Positions 51,568-60,396 of a stretch of DNA of 64,000 nt are shown one piece after another. This stretch comes from Emcibacter sp. SYSU 3D8 (GTDB taxonomy: Bacteria > Pseudomonadota > Alphaproteobacteria > SMXS01), in the NCBI RefSeq assembly GCF_039655875.1, contig NZ_JBBYXK010000002.1:62001-126000 (forward strand), given 5' to 3'. Below the pieces are notes generated by a model. It saw nothing but the letters and a program-made list of their open reading frames with translations. It ran no database searches and was not told where the DNA came from. Within the stretch, counting starts at the first letter, position 1. Every line of letters begins with the position of its first letter. The position numbers and the translations under genes were made by a program.

Positions 51568-51696
51568 ATCGTCTTCCTGTCTCTCTCACCCTTGCAGGCT
51601 GTTCACTGGTATGTCCGCCTTGCGGACGCGCCCTCACCCGCTGCGCCGCGGCTCCCGCGCCTGTACGGCGCCGGGCGGGGAGATGGGCAAGCTTTC

Positions 51697-52440
51697 CTAG
51701 ACGTGCTGCCCGCCATTGACGTGCAACTCGGCACCGGTGACGTAGCTCGATTGCTCCGAACACAGGAAATAGATCGCCTTGGCGACTTCTTCAGGGGTGC
51801 CGAGACGGCGCAGCGGCAATTGCTCGACGATTTTCTCGGTGCCCGGCGACAGGATCGAGGTGTCGATCTCGCCCGGCGCGATGGCGTTGACGCGGATGCC
51901 GTGCGGCCCGAAGTCGGACGCCATCTCACGGGTCAGCGCCGCCAGCGCCGCCTTCGACGTGGCATAGGCGGTGCCGGCGAAGGGATGCACCCGGCTGTCG
52001 GCGATGGAGGTGACATTGACGACCGCGCCGCGCGCCGCCTTCAACTCGTCCATCAGGCCGCGGGCCAGCAGAAGGGGAGAGACCAGATTGACCTCGTACA
52101 CCCGGTGCCAGAGATCGAGCGGCGTGTCGATGGAACTGAGCCGCGCGCCGCCCGGCCCCTTGGGCGAGACGCCGGCATTGTTGACCAGCGCGTTGAGCGG
52201 GCTGCCATGCAGCCGCTCGCGCATCTGCTCGATGCCCCGCGACCGGTTTTCGGGATCGGCGAGATCGATCTGCACATGATTGTCACGGCCGCCGAGCCAG
52301 GGACAGTCCTCGGAGAATGCCATGCGCGAACAGGTGATCACGCGCCAGCCGGCGCTGGAGAAGCGCTTGACCGTGGCGTGGCCGATGCCCCGGCTTGCAC
52401 CGGTGAGGATCAGCGTCTTGCGTTCTTCGTTGGACGACAA
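51697..52440 (-). CDS. Short-chain dehydrogenase/reductase (3-oxoacyl-ACP reductase-like), TTG start
   Basis: 247 residues. TGASRGIGHATV, NNAGVSPKGPGG, VNVTSIADSRVHPF with catalytic serine, YATSKAAL (Y-x3-K) and the C-terminal YVTGAELHVNGGQHV are classical FabG-like blocks. TTG start with GGA six bases upstream; no ATG fits. The 3-oxoacyl-ACP name is only by family resemblance. It stands alone before a 127-base spacer and the ArsC-like gene. Confidence 0.88.
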   Translation of the reverse strand: MSSNEERKTLILTGASRGIGHATVKRFSSAGWRVITCSRMAFSEDCPWLGGRDNHVQIDLADPENRSRGIEQMRERLHGSPLNALVNNAGVSPKGPGGARLSSIDTPLDLWHRVYEVNLVSPLLLARGLMDELKAARGAVVNVTSIADSRVHPFAGTAYATSKAALAALTREMASDFGPHGIRVNAIAPGEIDTSILSPGTEKIVEQLPLRRLGTPEEVAKAIYFLCSEQSSYVTGAELHVNGGQHV

Positions 52441-52567
52441 TTCGAATCCAGTCAGTAGTGCGAACGATTCTTGCCAATGCGGATATCATAATAATCGGGT
52501 TGCACCAATTCGATATCCCCGGGCAGCAGACGCCGACGATACCGCCCCGAAAGCCGGCAGGGTAGCA

Positions 52568-52915
52568 CTACAGAGCGTCGAGGGCCTGCCTTTGTTCGTC
52601 GCCGAAGCCGACGGTGAGCGTCTTGCCGGTGTCGATCACCGGGCGCTTGACCAGCGACGGCTGGGCCATCACCAGCGACACCGCCGCCGCGTCGCTGTCC
52701 ATGGCCTGCTGGGCCGGCGACAGCTTGCGCCAGGTGGTGCCCCGGCGGTTGATGACGGTGTCACGGCCAAGCGCTTTCATCCAGCGCGCGGCGGTCTTTG
52801 CATCGATGCCTTCCAGCTTGAAGTCGTGGAAGCGGTATTCGATGCCCTTGCCGTCCAGCCAGTCGCGGGCCTTCTTGACGGTGTCGCAGTTCCTGATGCC
52901 GTAGACGTCGATCAT
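52568..52915 (-). CDS. ArsC/Spx/MgsR-family protein (YffB-like)
   Basis: 115 residues. VYGIRNCDTVKKARDWL carries the N-terminal cysteine of ArsC-like reductases (C10) with no second cysteine in CX2C; the pattern KLEGIDAKTAARWMKALG, RRGTTWRKL and LVKRPVIDTG is that of the YffB/ArsC-like branch, which is glutathione-dependent. Arsenate is unlikely as a substrate. Next on the strand and five bases away is a cation exporter. Confidence 0.9.
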   Translation of the reverse strand: MIDVYGIRNCDTVKKARDWLDGKGIEYRFHDFKLEGIDAKTAARWMKALGRDTVINRRGTTWRKLSPAQQAMDSDAAAVSLVMAQPSLVKRPVIDTGKTLTVGFGDEQRQALDAL

Positions 52916-52919
52916 GAGC

Positions 52920-53861
52920 CTATCTTTCGAAATGGTCGCGCCGTTCGATCACACCTTGCGGGTCGGCATGGATGATCACCTCGGCGCCCGGATAGCGTTC
53001 CAGCAACTCGCCCTCGATGTCATCGACAATCTCGTGCGCATCGAGCAGCGACAGGGTCCGGTCGACCTCCACGTGAAACTGGATGAATACATTCGGCCCC
53101 GACGAACGGGTGCGCAGGTCGTGGAGGCTGATGACGCCGGGATGGCCGCGGACCATATCCTTGATGGTGTCCCGGTCGATGTCGGGCAGTTCCTTGTCCA
53201 TCAGCACATCGAACGACACCCGGACGATGCTGTAGGCGCTCCAGGCCAGGTAAAGGGCAATGCCAATGGCGAACAGCGGATCGGCGTAGGCGAACCCGGT
53301 ATAGCCGGCGATGATCAGCGCCGCGATGACGCTGAGATTGGTCAGAAGGTCGCTGATATAGTGCCGGGAATCCGCGAGGACGGCGGTCGAGCCGGTCTTC
53401 CGGACCACATGCTGCTGGTACAGCACCAGCGCCAGGGTGGCCCCGATCGAGACCACCATCACGGCGATGCCCGCCTCGGGGTTGCGGACCTGCGGCGGCG
53501 CCAGCAACCGGGACGCCGCCTCGAAGATCACGAAGGCCGCCGATCCCGCCATGACCGCCGCCTGCACCAGGCTGCCGATGGATTCGGCCTTGCCGTGGCC
53601 GAACCGGTGCTGTCGATCGGCGGGCGTCACGGCCTGCGCGATGGCGAACAGGTTGACGGCCGAGGCGATCATGTCGAGCAGTGAATCGACCAGTGAGGAC
53701 AGGATCGCCACCGAGCCGGTATAGAGCCCGGCGGCAAACTTGATCCCGATGAGCAGCGCGGCGACGGTGAGCGAAGCCCGGGCCGCGCGCTTCATCAACG
53801 GCGCCGCGCGCCTGATGTCGATGGCGGCCCGGTCCAGCTCGCTGTGGTTCGGCGCGCTCAT
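52920..53861 (-). CDS. Cation diffusion facilitator (FieF-like) metal exporter
   Basis: 313 residues, six helices. Metal site A is intact: DxxxD in SSLVDSLLDMIA and HxxxD in DSRHYISDLLTN. The GHGKAESIGSLVQA loop and the cytoplasmic HDLRTRSSGPNVFIQFHVEVD domain are typical. It exports divalent metals (iron or zinc) against protons. Its ATG is seven bases after the pdxH stop, so it is probably translated in the same message, and five bases before the ArsC-like gene. Confidence 0.93.
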   Translation of the reverse strand: MSAPNHSELDRAAIDIRRAAPLMKRAARASLTVAALLIGIKFAAGLYTGSVAILSSLVDSLLDMIASAVNLFAIAQAVTPADRQHRFGHGKAESIGSLVQAAVMAGSAAFVIFEAASRLLAPPQVRNPEAGIAVMVVSIGATLALVLYQQHVVRKTGSTAVLADSRHYISDLLTNLSVIAALIIAGYTGFAYADPLFAIGIALYLAWSAYSIVRVSFDVLMDKELPDIDRDTIKDMVRGHPGVISLHDLRTRSSGPNVFIQFHVEVDRTLSLLDAHEIVDDIEGELLERYPGAEVIIHADPQGVIERRDHFER

Positions 53862-53868
53862 CTCCGGC

Positions 53869-54456
53869 TCAGGGGTAAAGCCATTGCACCGTCCAGCCGT
53901 CGCCCGCGCGGGTGAACAGCTGGCGCTCGTGCAGGCGGTGGTCGCGGTGCTGCCAGAATTCGACGGCCTGCGGCACGATGCGGAATCCGGTCCAGTAATC
54001 CGGGCGCGGAATCCTGCCCACGGCATGGCGCGCGGCATAGGACGCGACCGCCTTCTCCAGCGCGAACCGGCTTTCCAGCGGCCGGGACTGCTTCGAGGCC
54101 CAGGCGCCGATGCGGCTGCCGCGGTCGCGGCTGTCGAAATAGGCATCGGCCTGTTCGTCCGAGACCCGCTCGACGACGCCGCGCACCCGCACCTGGCGGC
54201 CCAGGCTTTTCCAGTGGAAGCACAGCGCAGCGCGCGGGTTGGCGGCCAGTTCCTCGCCCTTCGCGCTTTCGGTGTTGGTGTAGAACACGAAGCCCTCCGA
54301 CGGGCCGCGCGCCTTCAGCAGCACCATGCGCACATCGGGTTGACCATCGGCGTCTGCGGTGGCCAGCGCCATGGCCTCGGGAACGTCGGGCTCGGTGCGG
54401 CGCGCATCGGCGAACCACTCCTCGAAACGGTCGTAGGGATCGGTATCGGAACTCAT
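53869..54456 (-). CDS. pdxH: Pyridoxamine/pyridoxine 5'-phosphate oxidase
   Basis: 195 residues. [54 protein letters not shown] matches the FMN and substrate site of Pdx[13 protein letters not shown] and [35 protein letters not shown] complete the C-terminal signature with the RLH arginine-histidine pair. It makes pyridoxal phosphate, needed by the class III aminotransferases in this window. Start at MSSDTD; the frame extends upstream without a ribosome site. Confidence 0.96.
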   Translation of the reverse strand: MSSDTDPYDRFEEWFADARRTEPDVPEAMALATADADGQPDVRMVLLKARGPSEGFVFYTNTESAKGEELAANPRAALCFHWKSLGRQVRVRGVVERVSDEQADAYFDSRDRGSRIGAWASKQSRPLESRFALEKAVASYAARHAVGRIPRPDYWTGFRIVPQAVEFWQHRDHRLHERQLFTRAGDGWTVQWLYP

Positions 54457-54614
54457 GGCGGCCGCACCGGAACGTTGACAGCGATGCTGTGTTGTAGCGG
54501 TTCCGCGCGCCGGGTCCAAGCATGTGGCGCTGCAGGGCAGGAAACCGGTCCATTGGGGCTGGCCGCGCCGCGTCCGTGTCCTATACTGCGGGTTCGCAAT
54601 CCGAGGATAGACCC

Positions 54615-55094
54615 ATGCGTATTCAACGGCTTCTCTGTCTCACAGCCTTGTCCGTGGTGCTGGCGGCCTGCGCCAGCGACTACCGCGAACCGGTGAGCGA
54701 AGCGCCGCCGCCGCCGCCCGCGCCCGCGCCCCAGCTTCCCCCGCCGCCACCGCCACCGCCGCCGCCCACTGTGGTGCCGCGCGAGACCGGCAAGGTCGCC
54801 GGACGGGAGGTCGGCGGCGCCGCCGCCAGGTTCCTGCAGGCCGAGGATCAGGCGATCATGGAGAAGGCGACCCAGAAGGCGCTGGCCACCGGAACCGCCG
54901 GCAAGGCCATCAAGTGGTCCAATCCCAAGACCGGCGCCGGCGGCTCGATCACGCCCCAGCCGCAATTTTCCATGGCTGGCAAGAACTGCCGGGAGTTCCA
55001 GCAGGTGGTCACCGCCGGCGGCAAGCGCTCGACCGGCTACGGCACCGCCTGCGCGGCGCCGGACGGCACCTGGCTGATCGACGAGAACGGCTGA
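54615..55094 (+). CDS. Lipoprotein with polyproline linker and 17-kDa-antigen-like domain
   Basis: 159 residues. Lipobox VLAACAS with cysteine at about 19. A linker with 20 prolines in 30 residues ([13 protein letters not shown]...) follows, then a C-terminal domain with [63 protein letters not shown], which resembles the surface-antigen family of Rickettsia (RT0821-like). The polyproline tract likely spans the periplasm or peptidoglycan. GAGG lies eight bases before the ATG. Ends at a strong terminator shared with the convergent CsgG-like gene. Confidence 0.85.
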   Translation: MRIQRLLCLTALSVVLAACASDYREPVSEAPPPPPAPAPQLPPPPPPPPPPTVVPRETGKVAGREVGGAAARFLQAEDQAIMEKATQKALATGTAGKAIKWSNPKTGAGGSITPQPQFSMAGKNCREFQQVVTAGGKRSTGYGTACAAPDGTWLIDENG

Positions 55095-55122
55095 GCCCGT
55101 TCAGCCCATCCGCCGGACGCAA

Positions 55123-55148
55123 AAAAAGGGGGCCGAGGCCCCCTTTTT
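55123..55148. terminator. Strong bidirectional terminator
   Basis: AAAAAGGGGG-CCGAGG-CCCCCTTTTT, ten perfect pairs with T runs on both strands, between two convergent envelope genes. Confidence 0.9.
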
Positions 55149-55169
55149 CCATCGGGACAGCCCCGAAGA

Positions 55170-56096
55170 TTATTTCGCCAGCTCGAGCAATTCGGACGGG
55201 ACCCAGCCGCGGTCGCCGTTGGGCTCCTCGACTTCCCAGAACAGGCCGGACTTGTTGCCGGTCGGATGCAGGACCATGCCCTCGCGCAGGCCGCGGACCG
55301 GCGCCGCGTCGTCGCGCGGCTCGGACAACAGCGCGGTACGCTCCAGCAGGCGCTGGGCCGGGAGAGGCGCCGCCATCCTGGCATTGCCCGACAGGCCGCC
55401 CATCTGGGTGACCATATTGCGGTAGGCCTTGACGTAGGCGAGCGTGATCACCTTGCCGATGTCGGTGTCGGCGTAGCCGCCGCCCGCCGCCGCCAGCGCC
55501 AGGCCGAAGCCGCCCCAGCCGCCGCCGCCGAAGCCGAACGACACATCGGTTTTCTTGTAGGTGCCCTCGGCGATCAGCTCCTGCACACCGGTGCGGGCAT
55601 TGGTCAGGGTGAGCAGTGCCTGGGCTTCCAGCTTCTTGGTCTTGATGCCGCCCAGCGCCGCGCCCCAGCCGCCGCCGATGGCGCCGCCGATGCCCGCGCC
55701 GATGGCGCTGCCGCCGGAATTGCTGTCCTGGGTCACCAGGTCGGGCAGGACGAAGTAGTCGGCTGCGACCATCTGGCCCTTGCCGATGTCCGAACCGCGC
55801 TGCAGTTCGTCCTCGCCCATGAGATCGCGCTCTTCCCGCATCATCTGCATGCCCTGGCCGCGATCGACCAGCTGGAAGCAGCCCGACTTCATGACGATCA
55901 GCTTGATCACCGCCGCCGGGTTGCCCAGATTGTACTGGCGCCACCACTCGTTCTGGGAGTCCTTGATGGCGACCGTGCCCAGCACCTGCGGGCACATCGG
56001 AATTTCAAGATTCTCCTCAGGCGTCTTCTTCTTGGCGAAGGCGGGACTGCCGGCCAGAATGACGGCCGCCGCCACGGCGTATGCAATCGTGCGCAT
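55170..56096 (-). CDS. CsgG-family lipidless periplasmic protein with glycine-rich insert and C-terminal SH3-like domain
   Basis: 308 residues. A signal peptide (MRTIAYAVAAAVILAGSPAFA) has no lipobox, unlike CsgG. The core has CsgG-like blocks: AAVIKLIVMKSGCFQLVDRG, GMQMMREERDLMGEDELQRGSDIGKGQMVAADYFVLPDLV and a hydrophobic glycine-rich hairpin GGSAIGAGIGGAIGGGWGAALGG, then KLEAQALLTLTNARTGVQE. The last 60 residues look SH3-like (GMVLHPTGNKSGLFWEVEEPNGDRGWVPSELL). No curli genes are nearby. It may form an outer-membrane pore or assembly factor; this is inference. Confidence 0.75.
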   Translation of the reverse strand: MRTIAYAVAAAVILAGSPAFAKKKTPEENLEIPMCPQVLGTVAIKDSQNEWWRQYNLGNPAAVIKLIVMKSGCFQLVDRGQGMQMMREERDLMGEDELQRGSDIGKGQMVAADYFVLPDLVTQDSNSGGSAIGAGIGGAIGGGWGAALGGIKTKKLEAQALLTLTNARTGVQELIAEGTYKKTDVSFGFGGGGWGGFGLALAAAGGGYADTDIGKVITLAYVKAYRNMVTQMGGLSGNARMAAPLPAQRLLERTALLSEPRDDAAPVRGLREGMVLHPTGNKSGLFWEVEEPNGDRGWVPSELLELAK

Positions 56097-56271
56097 CTTG
56101 TATAAACCCCCTCGACGTTGAACCAGATTACCACCGGATTAACATTGCCGGCGCCCTTGGCATAAACAGGTATCGCCTCAACAATTTGGTGTCAATCGCC
56201 GCACCGGACGCGTGCCGCCCGGCACGGGGAAATATCCCGGAGCGAACTGGAGCGGGGCCGGACCCGCCGGT

Positions 56272-56299
56272 TTGACGACCGGCCCGGTTGGTGTACGAT
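56272..56299 (+). promoter_or_regulatory. Candidate fabI promoter
   Basis: TTGACG (56272-56277), 16 bases, TACGAT (56294-56299), 40 bases before the start codon. A GC-rich hairpin CGTGCC-GCCC-GGCACG (56211-56226) lies upstream. Confidence 0.5.
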
Positions 56300-56338
56300 G
56301 CGGCTCACTTTTCTCCTGAAAACAACAAGTAAGAACAG

Positions 56339-57166
56339 ATGACCCCACCGAACGGCCTGATGACCGGCAAGCGCGGCCTCATCATGGGTGTGGCGAACAA
56401 TCGCTCCATCGCCTGGGGCATCGCCCAGAGATTGCGGGAACACGGCGCAGAACTGGCCTTCACCTTTCAGGGCGAAGCGCTGGAGCGGCGCGTGCGGCCG
56501 CTGGCGGACTCGCTGGGCAGCTCGCTGGTCCTCGAATGCGACGTCACGAAAGACGAGCAGCTCGACGCCACCTTCGCGGCGCTGGAGAGCGCCTGGGGCA
56601 CCATCGACTTCGTGGTGCATGCCATCGCCTATTCGGACAAGGACCAGCTGAAGGGCCGGTACGTCGACACGACGGCCGACAACTTCGCCATGACCATGAA
56701 CATCTCGTGCTATTCGTTCACCGCCGTCTGCCAGCGGGCCGAGAAACTGATGCCCAATGGCGGCAGCCTGCTCACCCTGACCTATTACGGCGCCGAGAAG
56801 GTGCTGCCCCATTACAACGTGATGGGCGTGGCCAAGGCGGCGCTGGAAGCCAGCGTGCGCTATCTGGCCAAGGACCTGGGCGAGAAGGCCATCCGGGTCA
56901 ACGCCATCTCGGCCGGCCCGATCAAGACGCTGGCCGCATCCGGCATCGGCGACTTCCGCTACATCCTGAAGTGGAATGAATACCATTCGCCGCTGCGCCG
57001 GAACGTGACCATCGAGGAGGTGGGCGGCTCGGGCCTTTACCTGCTGTCCGACCTGTCGACCGGTGTCACCGGCGAGATCCATTATGTGGACAGCGGCTAC
57101 AACATCATCGGCATGAAGGACGAATCCGCCCCCGACATCGTGATCGGCGGCGCGGTTCAGGAATAG
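56339..57166 (+). CDS. fabI: Enoyl-ACP reductase (NADH)
   Basis: 275 residues. GLIMGVANNRSIAWGIA is the FabI nucleotide motif; Y159-x6-K166 (Y-NVMGVA-K) is the catalytic pair; SAGPIKTLAASGIGDF is the substrate loop. It reduces trans-2-enoyl-ACP in fatty-acid elongation and is the target of triclosan-type inhibitors. aroC follows after three bases, the usual alphaproteobacterial arrangement. Some members have a longer C-terminus, as here (DESAPDIVIGGAVQE). Confidence 0.97.
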   Translation: MTPPNGLMTGKRGLIMGVANNRSIAWGIAQRLREHGAELAFTFQGEALERRVRPLADSLGSSLVLECDVTKDEQLDATFAALESAWGTIDFVVHAIAYSDKDQLKGRYVDTTADNFAMTMNISCYSFTAVCQRAEKLMPNGGSLLTLTYYGAEKVLPHYNVMGVAKAALEASVRYLAKDLGEKAIRVNAISAGPIKTLAASGIGDFRYILKWNEYHSPLRRNVTIEEVGGSGLYLLSDLSTGVTGEIHYVDSGYNIIGMKDESAPDIVIGGAVQE

Positions 57167-57169
57167 ACC

Positions 57170-58243
57170 ATGTCGCACAATAGTTTCGGCCACATGTTCC
57201 GGGTGACAACCTGGGGCGAAAGCCACGGCCCGGCGATCGGTTGCGTGGTCGACGGCACGCCGCCGGGCCTTGCCGTCGACGAGGCGTTCATCCAGCACTA
57301 TCTCGACCAGCGCCGGCCGGGCCAGTCGCGCTTCACCACCCAGCGGCGCGAACCCGACGCGGTCAAGATCCTGTCCGGCGTGTTCGAGGGCAAGACCACG
57401 GGCACGCCGATCCAGTTGATGATCGAGAATGTGGACCAGCGGTCGAAGGACTATGGCGACATTGCCGCCAAGTACAGGCCGGGACATGCCGACTACACCT
57501 ACTTGGCCAAATACGGCATCCGCGACTACCGCGGCGGCGGCCGCTCGTCGGCGCGCGAGACCGCCTCGCGGGTGGCGGCGGGCGCCATCGCCCGCAAGGT
57601 GCTGGGTGACGGCATCGTGATCCGCGGCGCGCTGGTACGGATCGGCGAACATGCCATCGACCCGGCCAACTGGGACTGGAGCATCACCGGCGACAACCCG
57701 TTCTGGTCGCCAGACGCCAGGGCCGCCGCGCTGTGGGAAGGCTATCTGGACGGCATCCGCAAGGCCGGCAGTTCGGTGGGCGCGGTGATCGAGGTGCATG
57801 CTTCGGGCGTGCCCGCAGGCTGGGGCGCGCCGCTCTATGCCAAGCTGGACGCCGACCTGGCCGGCGCCATGATGAGCATCAACGCGGTCAAGGGCGTCGA
57901 GATCGGCAGCGGCTTCGAGGCGGCGTCCCTGACCGGCGAGGCCAACGCCGATGAAATGCGCGCCGGCAACGACGGCACGCCGCGCTTCCTGTCGAACAAG
58001 GCGGGCGGCGTCCTGGGCGGAATTTCGACCGGCCAGGATGTGGTGGTGCGCTTCGCGGTCAAGCCGACGTCGTCGATCCTGTCGCCGCGCCAGACCGTGA
58101 CGGTGGACGGCGAGGAAACCGAGATCGTCACCAAGGGGCGGCACGATCCGTGCGTGGGCATACGCGCCGTGCCGGTGGGCGAGGCCATGATGGCCTGCGT
58201 GCTGGCCGACCACATGCTGCGTCACCGCGGTCAGAACGGCTAG
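57170..58243 (+). CDS. aroC: Chorismate synthase
   Basis: 357 residues. Signatures [73 protein letters not shown] and the C-terminal [21 protein letters not shown] are all present, including the FMN-binding residues. It makes chorismate from EPSP, the last common step to aromatic amino acids. Cotranscribed with fabI. Confidence 0.98.
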   Translation: MSHNSFGHMFRVTTWGESHGPAIGCVVDGTPPGLAVDEAFIQHYLDQRRPGQSRFTTQRREPDAVKILSGVFEGKTTGTPIQLMIENVDQRSKDYGDIAAKYRPGHADYTYLAKYGIRDYRGGGRSSARETASRVAAGAIARKVLGDGIVIRGALVRIGEHAIDPANWDWSITGDNPFWSPDARAAALWEGYLDGIRKAGSSVGAVIEVHASGVPAGWGAPLYAKLDADLAGAMMSINAVKGVEIGSGFEAASLTGEANADEMRAGNDGTPRFLSNKAGGVLGGISTGQDVVVRFAVKPTSSILSPRQTVTVDGEETEIVTKGRHDPCVGIRAVPVGEAMMACVLADHMLRHRGQNG

Positions 58244-58304
58244 CATTGCTCGACAGGGCTCCTACTTCACGTAGGGTCGTGGTTTCGCTTCGGAAGGAAT
58301 TCGC

Positions 58305-58718
58305 ATGAACAAGGGTTGGGCGGCCGCGTTGGGCCTGGGGCTGATGGGCGTGGCACTGTCGGCCGTGGCCCAGGATTCAAATCGGGATGCGGTCAACCCT
58401 TCCACGCCGGGCCAGATGAATCCGGCCACCAAACCGATCGACGAAACCTTCCGGAATCCGATCCCGGCCGAGACCGAGCGGCCGACCGTTTCGGATTGGG
58501 GCGGCCTGCGGCCTGATTACGGCCGCGAGGAAACCTATTATTTCTGCAGTCCCTGTCATTCGGACGCGCGCATCCGCGCCACGCGCAAGACGCGCGACGA
58601 ATGGTCGGCCACCATCGACCGCATCCTGGACAAATATCCGTACGAACCGCTCGAGGCGCAAGAACGCGACGTCATACTGGACTACCTCGCCAAGCAATAT
58701 GGCCCAAACGTGCCGTGA
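58305..58718 (+). CDS. Periplasmic cytochrome c-like protein
   Basis: 137 residues. Signal peptide (NKGWAAALGLGLMGVALSAVAQ) then one heme c site C81-S-P-C84-H85 in YYFCSPCHSDARI. A helix region TRKTRDEWSATIDRILDKYPYEPLEAQERDVILDYLAKQYG follows with no clear axial methionine. It resembles small single-heme proteins that pair with dehydrogenases. AAGGAA is just before the ATG. The next gene is a paralogue without the heme motif. Confidence 0.85.
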   Translation: MNKGWAAALGLGLMGVALSAVAQDSNRDAVNPSTPGQMNPATKPIDETFRNPIPAETERPTVSDWGGLRPDYGREETYYFCSPCHSDARIRATRKTRDEWSATIDRILDKYPYEPLEAQERDVILDYLAKQYGPNVP

Positions 58719-58777
58719 ACCACATGGCCCAGCGCAGAGTTTTCCGCTAGAATCAGCTTTTCCAAGGGGATGATCCG

Positions 58778-59122
58778 ATGAAGACCTTGCTGATGGGCGC
58801 AGCGCTGCTTGGTGTGATGGCCGGCACGGCGATGGCCCAGCCTGAAACGCAATATCAGAGCCCCATTCCGGACCAGCGCACCTTCCTGCGCAACGACGAC
58901 AAATATGAGGGGCTGGCGCCGGGCGAAGGCCGCGAGAGCACCTTCTATGCCTTCCAGAACTGTTTCAAGATCGGCTGGATCAAGCGCCAGAAGCTGACCC
59001 GCACCGAATGGGACCTTACGGTCGACCAGATGCTCAAGGATTGCAACCAGGAGCCGCTCGAAGCCGACGAGAAGGCCTCCGTTGTCGAGTACCTGGCCAC
59101 CAATTACGGCCGGCGCCGCTGA
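58778..59122 (+). CDS. Heme-less paralogue of the preceding cytochrome c
   Basis: 114 residues, signal peptide (MKTLLMGAALLGVMAGTAMA). Its C-terminal half aligns with the gene before: RESTFYAFQNCFKIGWIKRQKLTRTEWDLTVDQMLKDCNQEPLEADEKASVVEYLATNYG against the same blocks of the cytochrome. The CSPCH is replaced by FQNCF, so the histidine and first cysteine are gone; one cysteine is kept and another (KDC) is new, and these two may pair. The two genes are 59 bases apart. Function unknown; it may partner the heme protein. Confidence 0.82.
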   Translation: MKTLLMGAALLGVMAGTAMAQPETQYQSPIPDQRTFLRNDDKYEGLAPGEGRESTFYAFQNCFKIGWIKRQKLTRTEWDLTVDQMLKDCNQEPLEADEKASVVEYLATNYGRRR

Positions 59123-59126
59123 TCGT

Positions 59127-60392
59127 TCAGCTTTTCCTGAATAGTGCCGCCAGTTCCACATGGGCCGACCAGCGGAACTGGTCGATGGGCGTAACCGCTT
59201 CCAGCGTGTAGCCGCCGTCGGCCATGGCTCGCGCATCGCGGGCGAAGGTCGACGGGTTGCACGAAAACGCCGCGACCACAGGCACCTTCGAGATAGCCAG
59301 CATCTCGGTCTGAGCCTTCGCGCCGGCGCGGGGCGGATCGATGACCACGGCATCGAACCGGGACAGTTCCTTGGCGGTCAACGGCTCGCGGAACAGGTCG
59401 CGGCGCGACAGCGTCACCGGATGCAGACCGTGGGCATGGTTGAGGCCGCGGCGGCAGGCATCGACCATCTCGGCCGAGGATTCGAATGCCGACACGGCCG
59501 ACTTTTCGGCGATTGCGGCGGTGAAGGTGCCGCAGCCGGCGAACAGGTCGGCCACATGCTTCGCGCCCGCCACCGCGCCGCGGGCCCGATCGATCATCCA
59601 GTCCTCGCTATCCTTCGTCGCCTGCAGGAACGCACCCGGGGGCACCGGCATGCCGGCCTTGCCGAGCAGCACGGTGGGCGGACGGCGGACGGCGATCGAT
59701 TCCACGCCCTCCTTGGACTCCCAGGATATTCGGGCCAGATCCTGCGCTTCGGCAAAGGCGGCCAGGCTCTGCAGCGCACGCATATTGGGGCGCCGCTCGC
59801 CGGCGATCAGCAGATCGACGCCCGTGTCGGTGGCCGTGAGGGTGAGGTGGAGCGTATCCTTGGCGCCCAGCACGCTGGCCAGCAGGCCGCGCAACGGTCG
59901 CATGAGGGCCTCGAGGCGCGGCAGGATCACGGGACACTCGGTGACCCCGACCATGCGATGGCTGCCGCGCTCCAGATATCCCAGCAGCACCCTGTCTCCC
60001 GACCGGCGGGCCGTCAGGCGGGTGCGGCGCCGGGTGCGGGGCGGGACAATCAATGGCGCGGCAACCTCGACATCGCGGAAACCCTGATGGGCCAGCGCGC
60101 GCACCACCTGGTCGCGCTTGAACGCCGCATAGGGGGCGTCGTCCAGATGCTGCAGGGCGCAGCCGCCGCAGATGCCGAAATGGACGCAGGCCGGCGTCAC
60201 CCGGCCGGGACCGGCCTCGATGATCTCAAGCAGTTCGGCAGACCTGCCGTCGCCCCGCTTTTCGCCTGCCAAGATACGCGCCAGGTCGCCGGGGACAGTG
60301 AACGGCACGTAGACGCGCTCGCCGTTCACCTCGGCGACACCGTCTCCCTGGGCGCCGAGCGCCGTGATGTGGACGTCAATGGGATCGGTCAT
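59127..60392 (-). CDS. 23S rRNA uracil-C5 methyltransferase, RlmD/RumA-like
   Basis: 421 residues. N-terminal TRAM domain (about 1-58), Fe-S cysteines C69, C75, C78 and C153 (VTPACVHFGICGGC, TECPVI), SAM motif VADLFAGCGTFTAAIAEK, DPPRAGA and the catalytic cysteine in FSCNPSTFARD are complete. This is the RlmD family for C5 methylation of uracil in large-subunit rRNA, but TrmA/RlmC paralogues cannot be excluded. Preferred ATG is 60392 (MTDPID). Convergent with the cytochrome paralogue, four bases apart. Confidence 0.9.
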   Translation of the reverse strand: MTDPIDVHITALGAQGDGVAEVNGERVYVPFTVPGDLARILAGEKRGDGRSAELLEIIEAGPGRVTPACVHFGICGGCALQHLDDAPYAAFKRDQVVRALAHQGFRDVEVAAPLIVPPRTRRRTRLTARRSGDRVLLGYLERGSHRMVGVTECPVILPRLEALMRPLRGLLASVLGAKDTLHLTLTATDTGVDLLIAGERRPNMRALQSLAAFAEAQDLARISWESKEGVESIAVRRPPTVLLGKAGMPVPPGAFLQATKDSEDWMIDRARGAVAGAKHVADLFAGCGTFTAAIAEKSAVSAFESSAEMVDACRRGLNHAHGLHPVTLSRRDLFREPLTAKELSRFDAVVIDPPRAGAKAQTEMLAISKVPVVAAFSCNPSTFARDARAMADGGYTLEAVTPIDQFRWSAHVELAALFRKS

Positions 60393-60396
60393 GGGG

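Noticed and set aside
56192-58246. 684-codon minus frame
   Set aside because: Antisense to fabI and aroC, which have full signatures.
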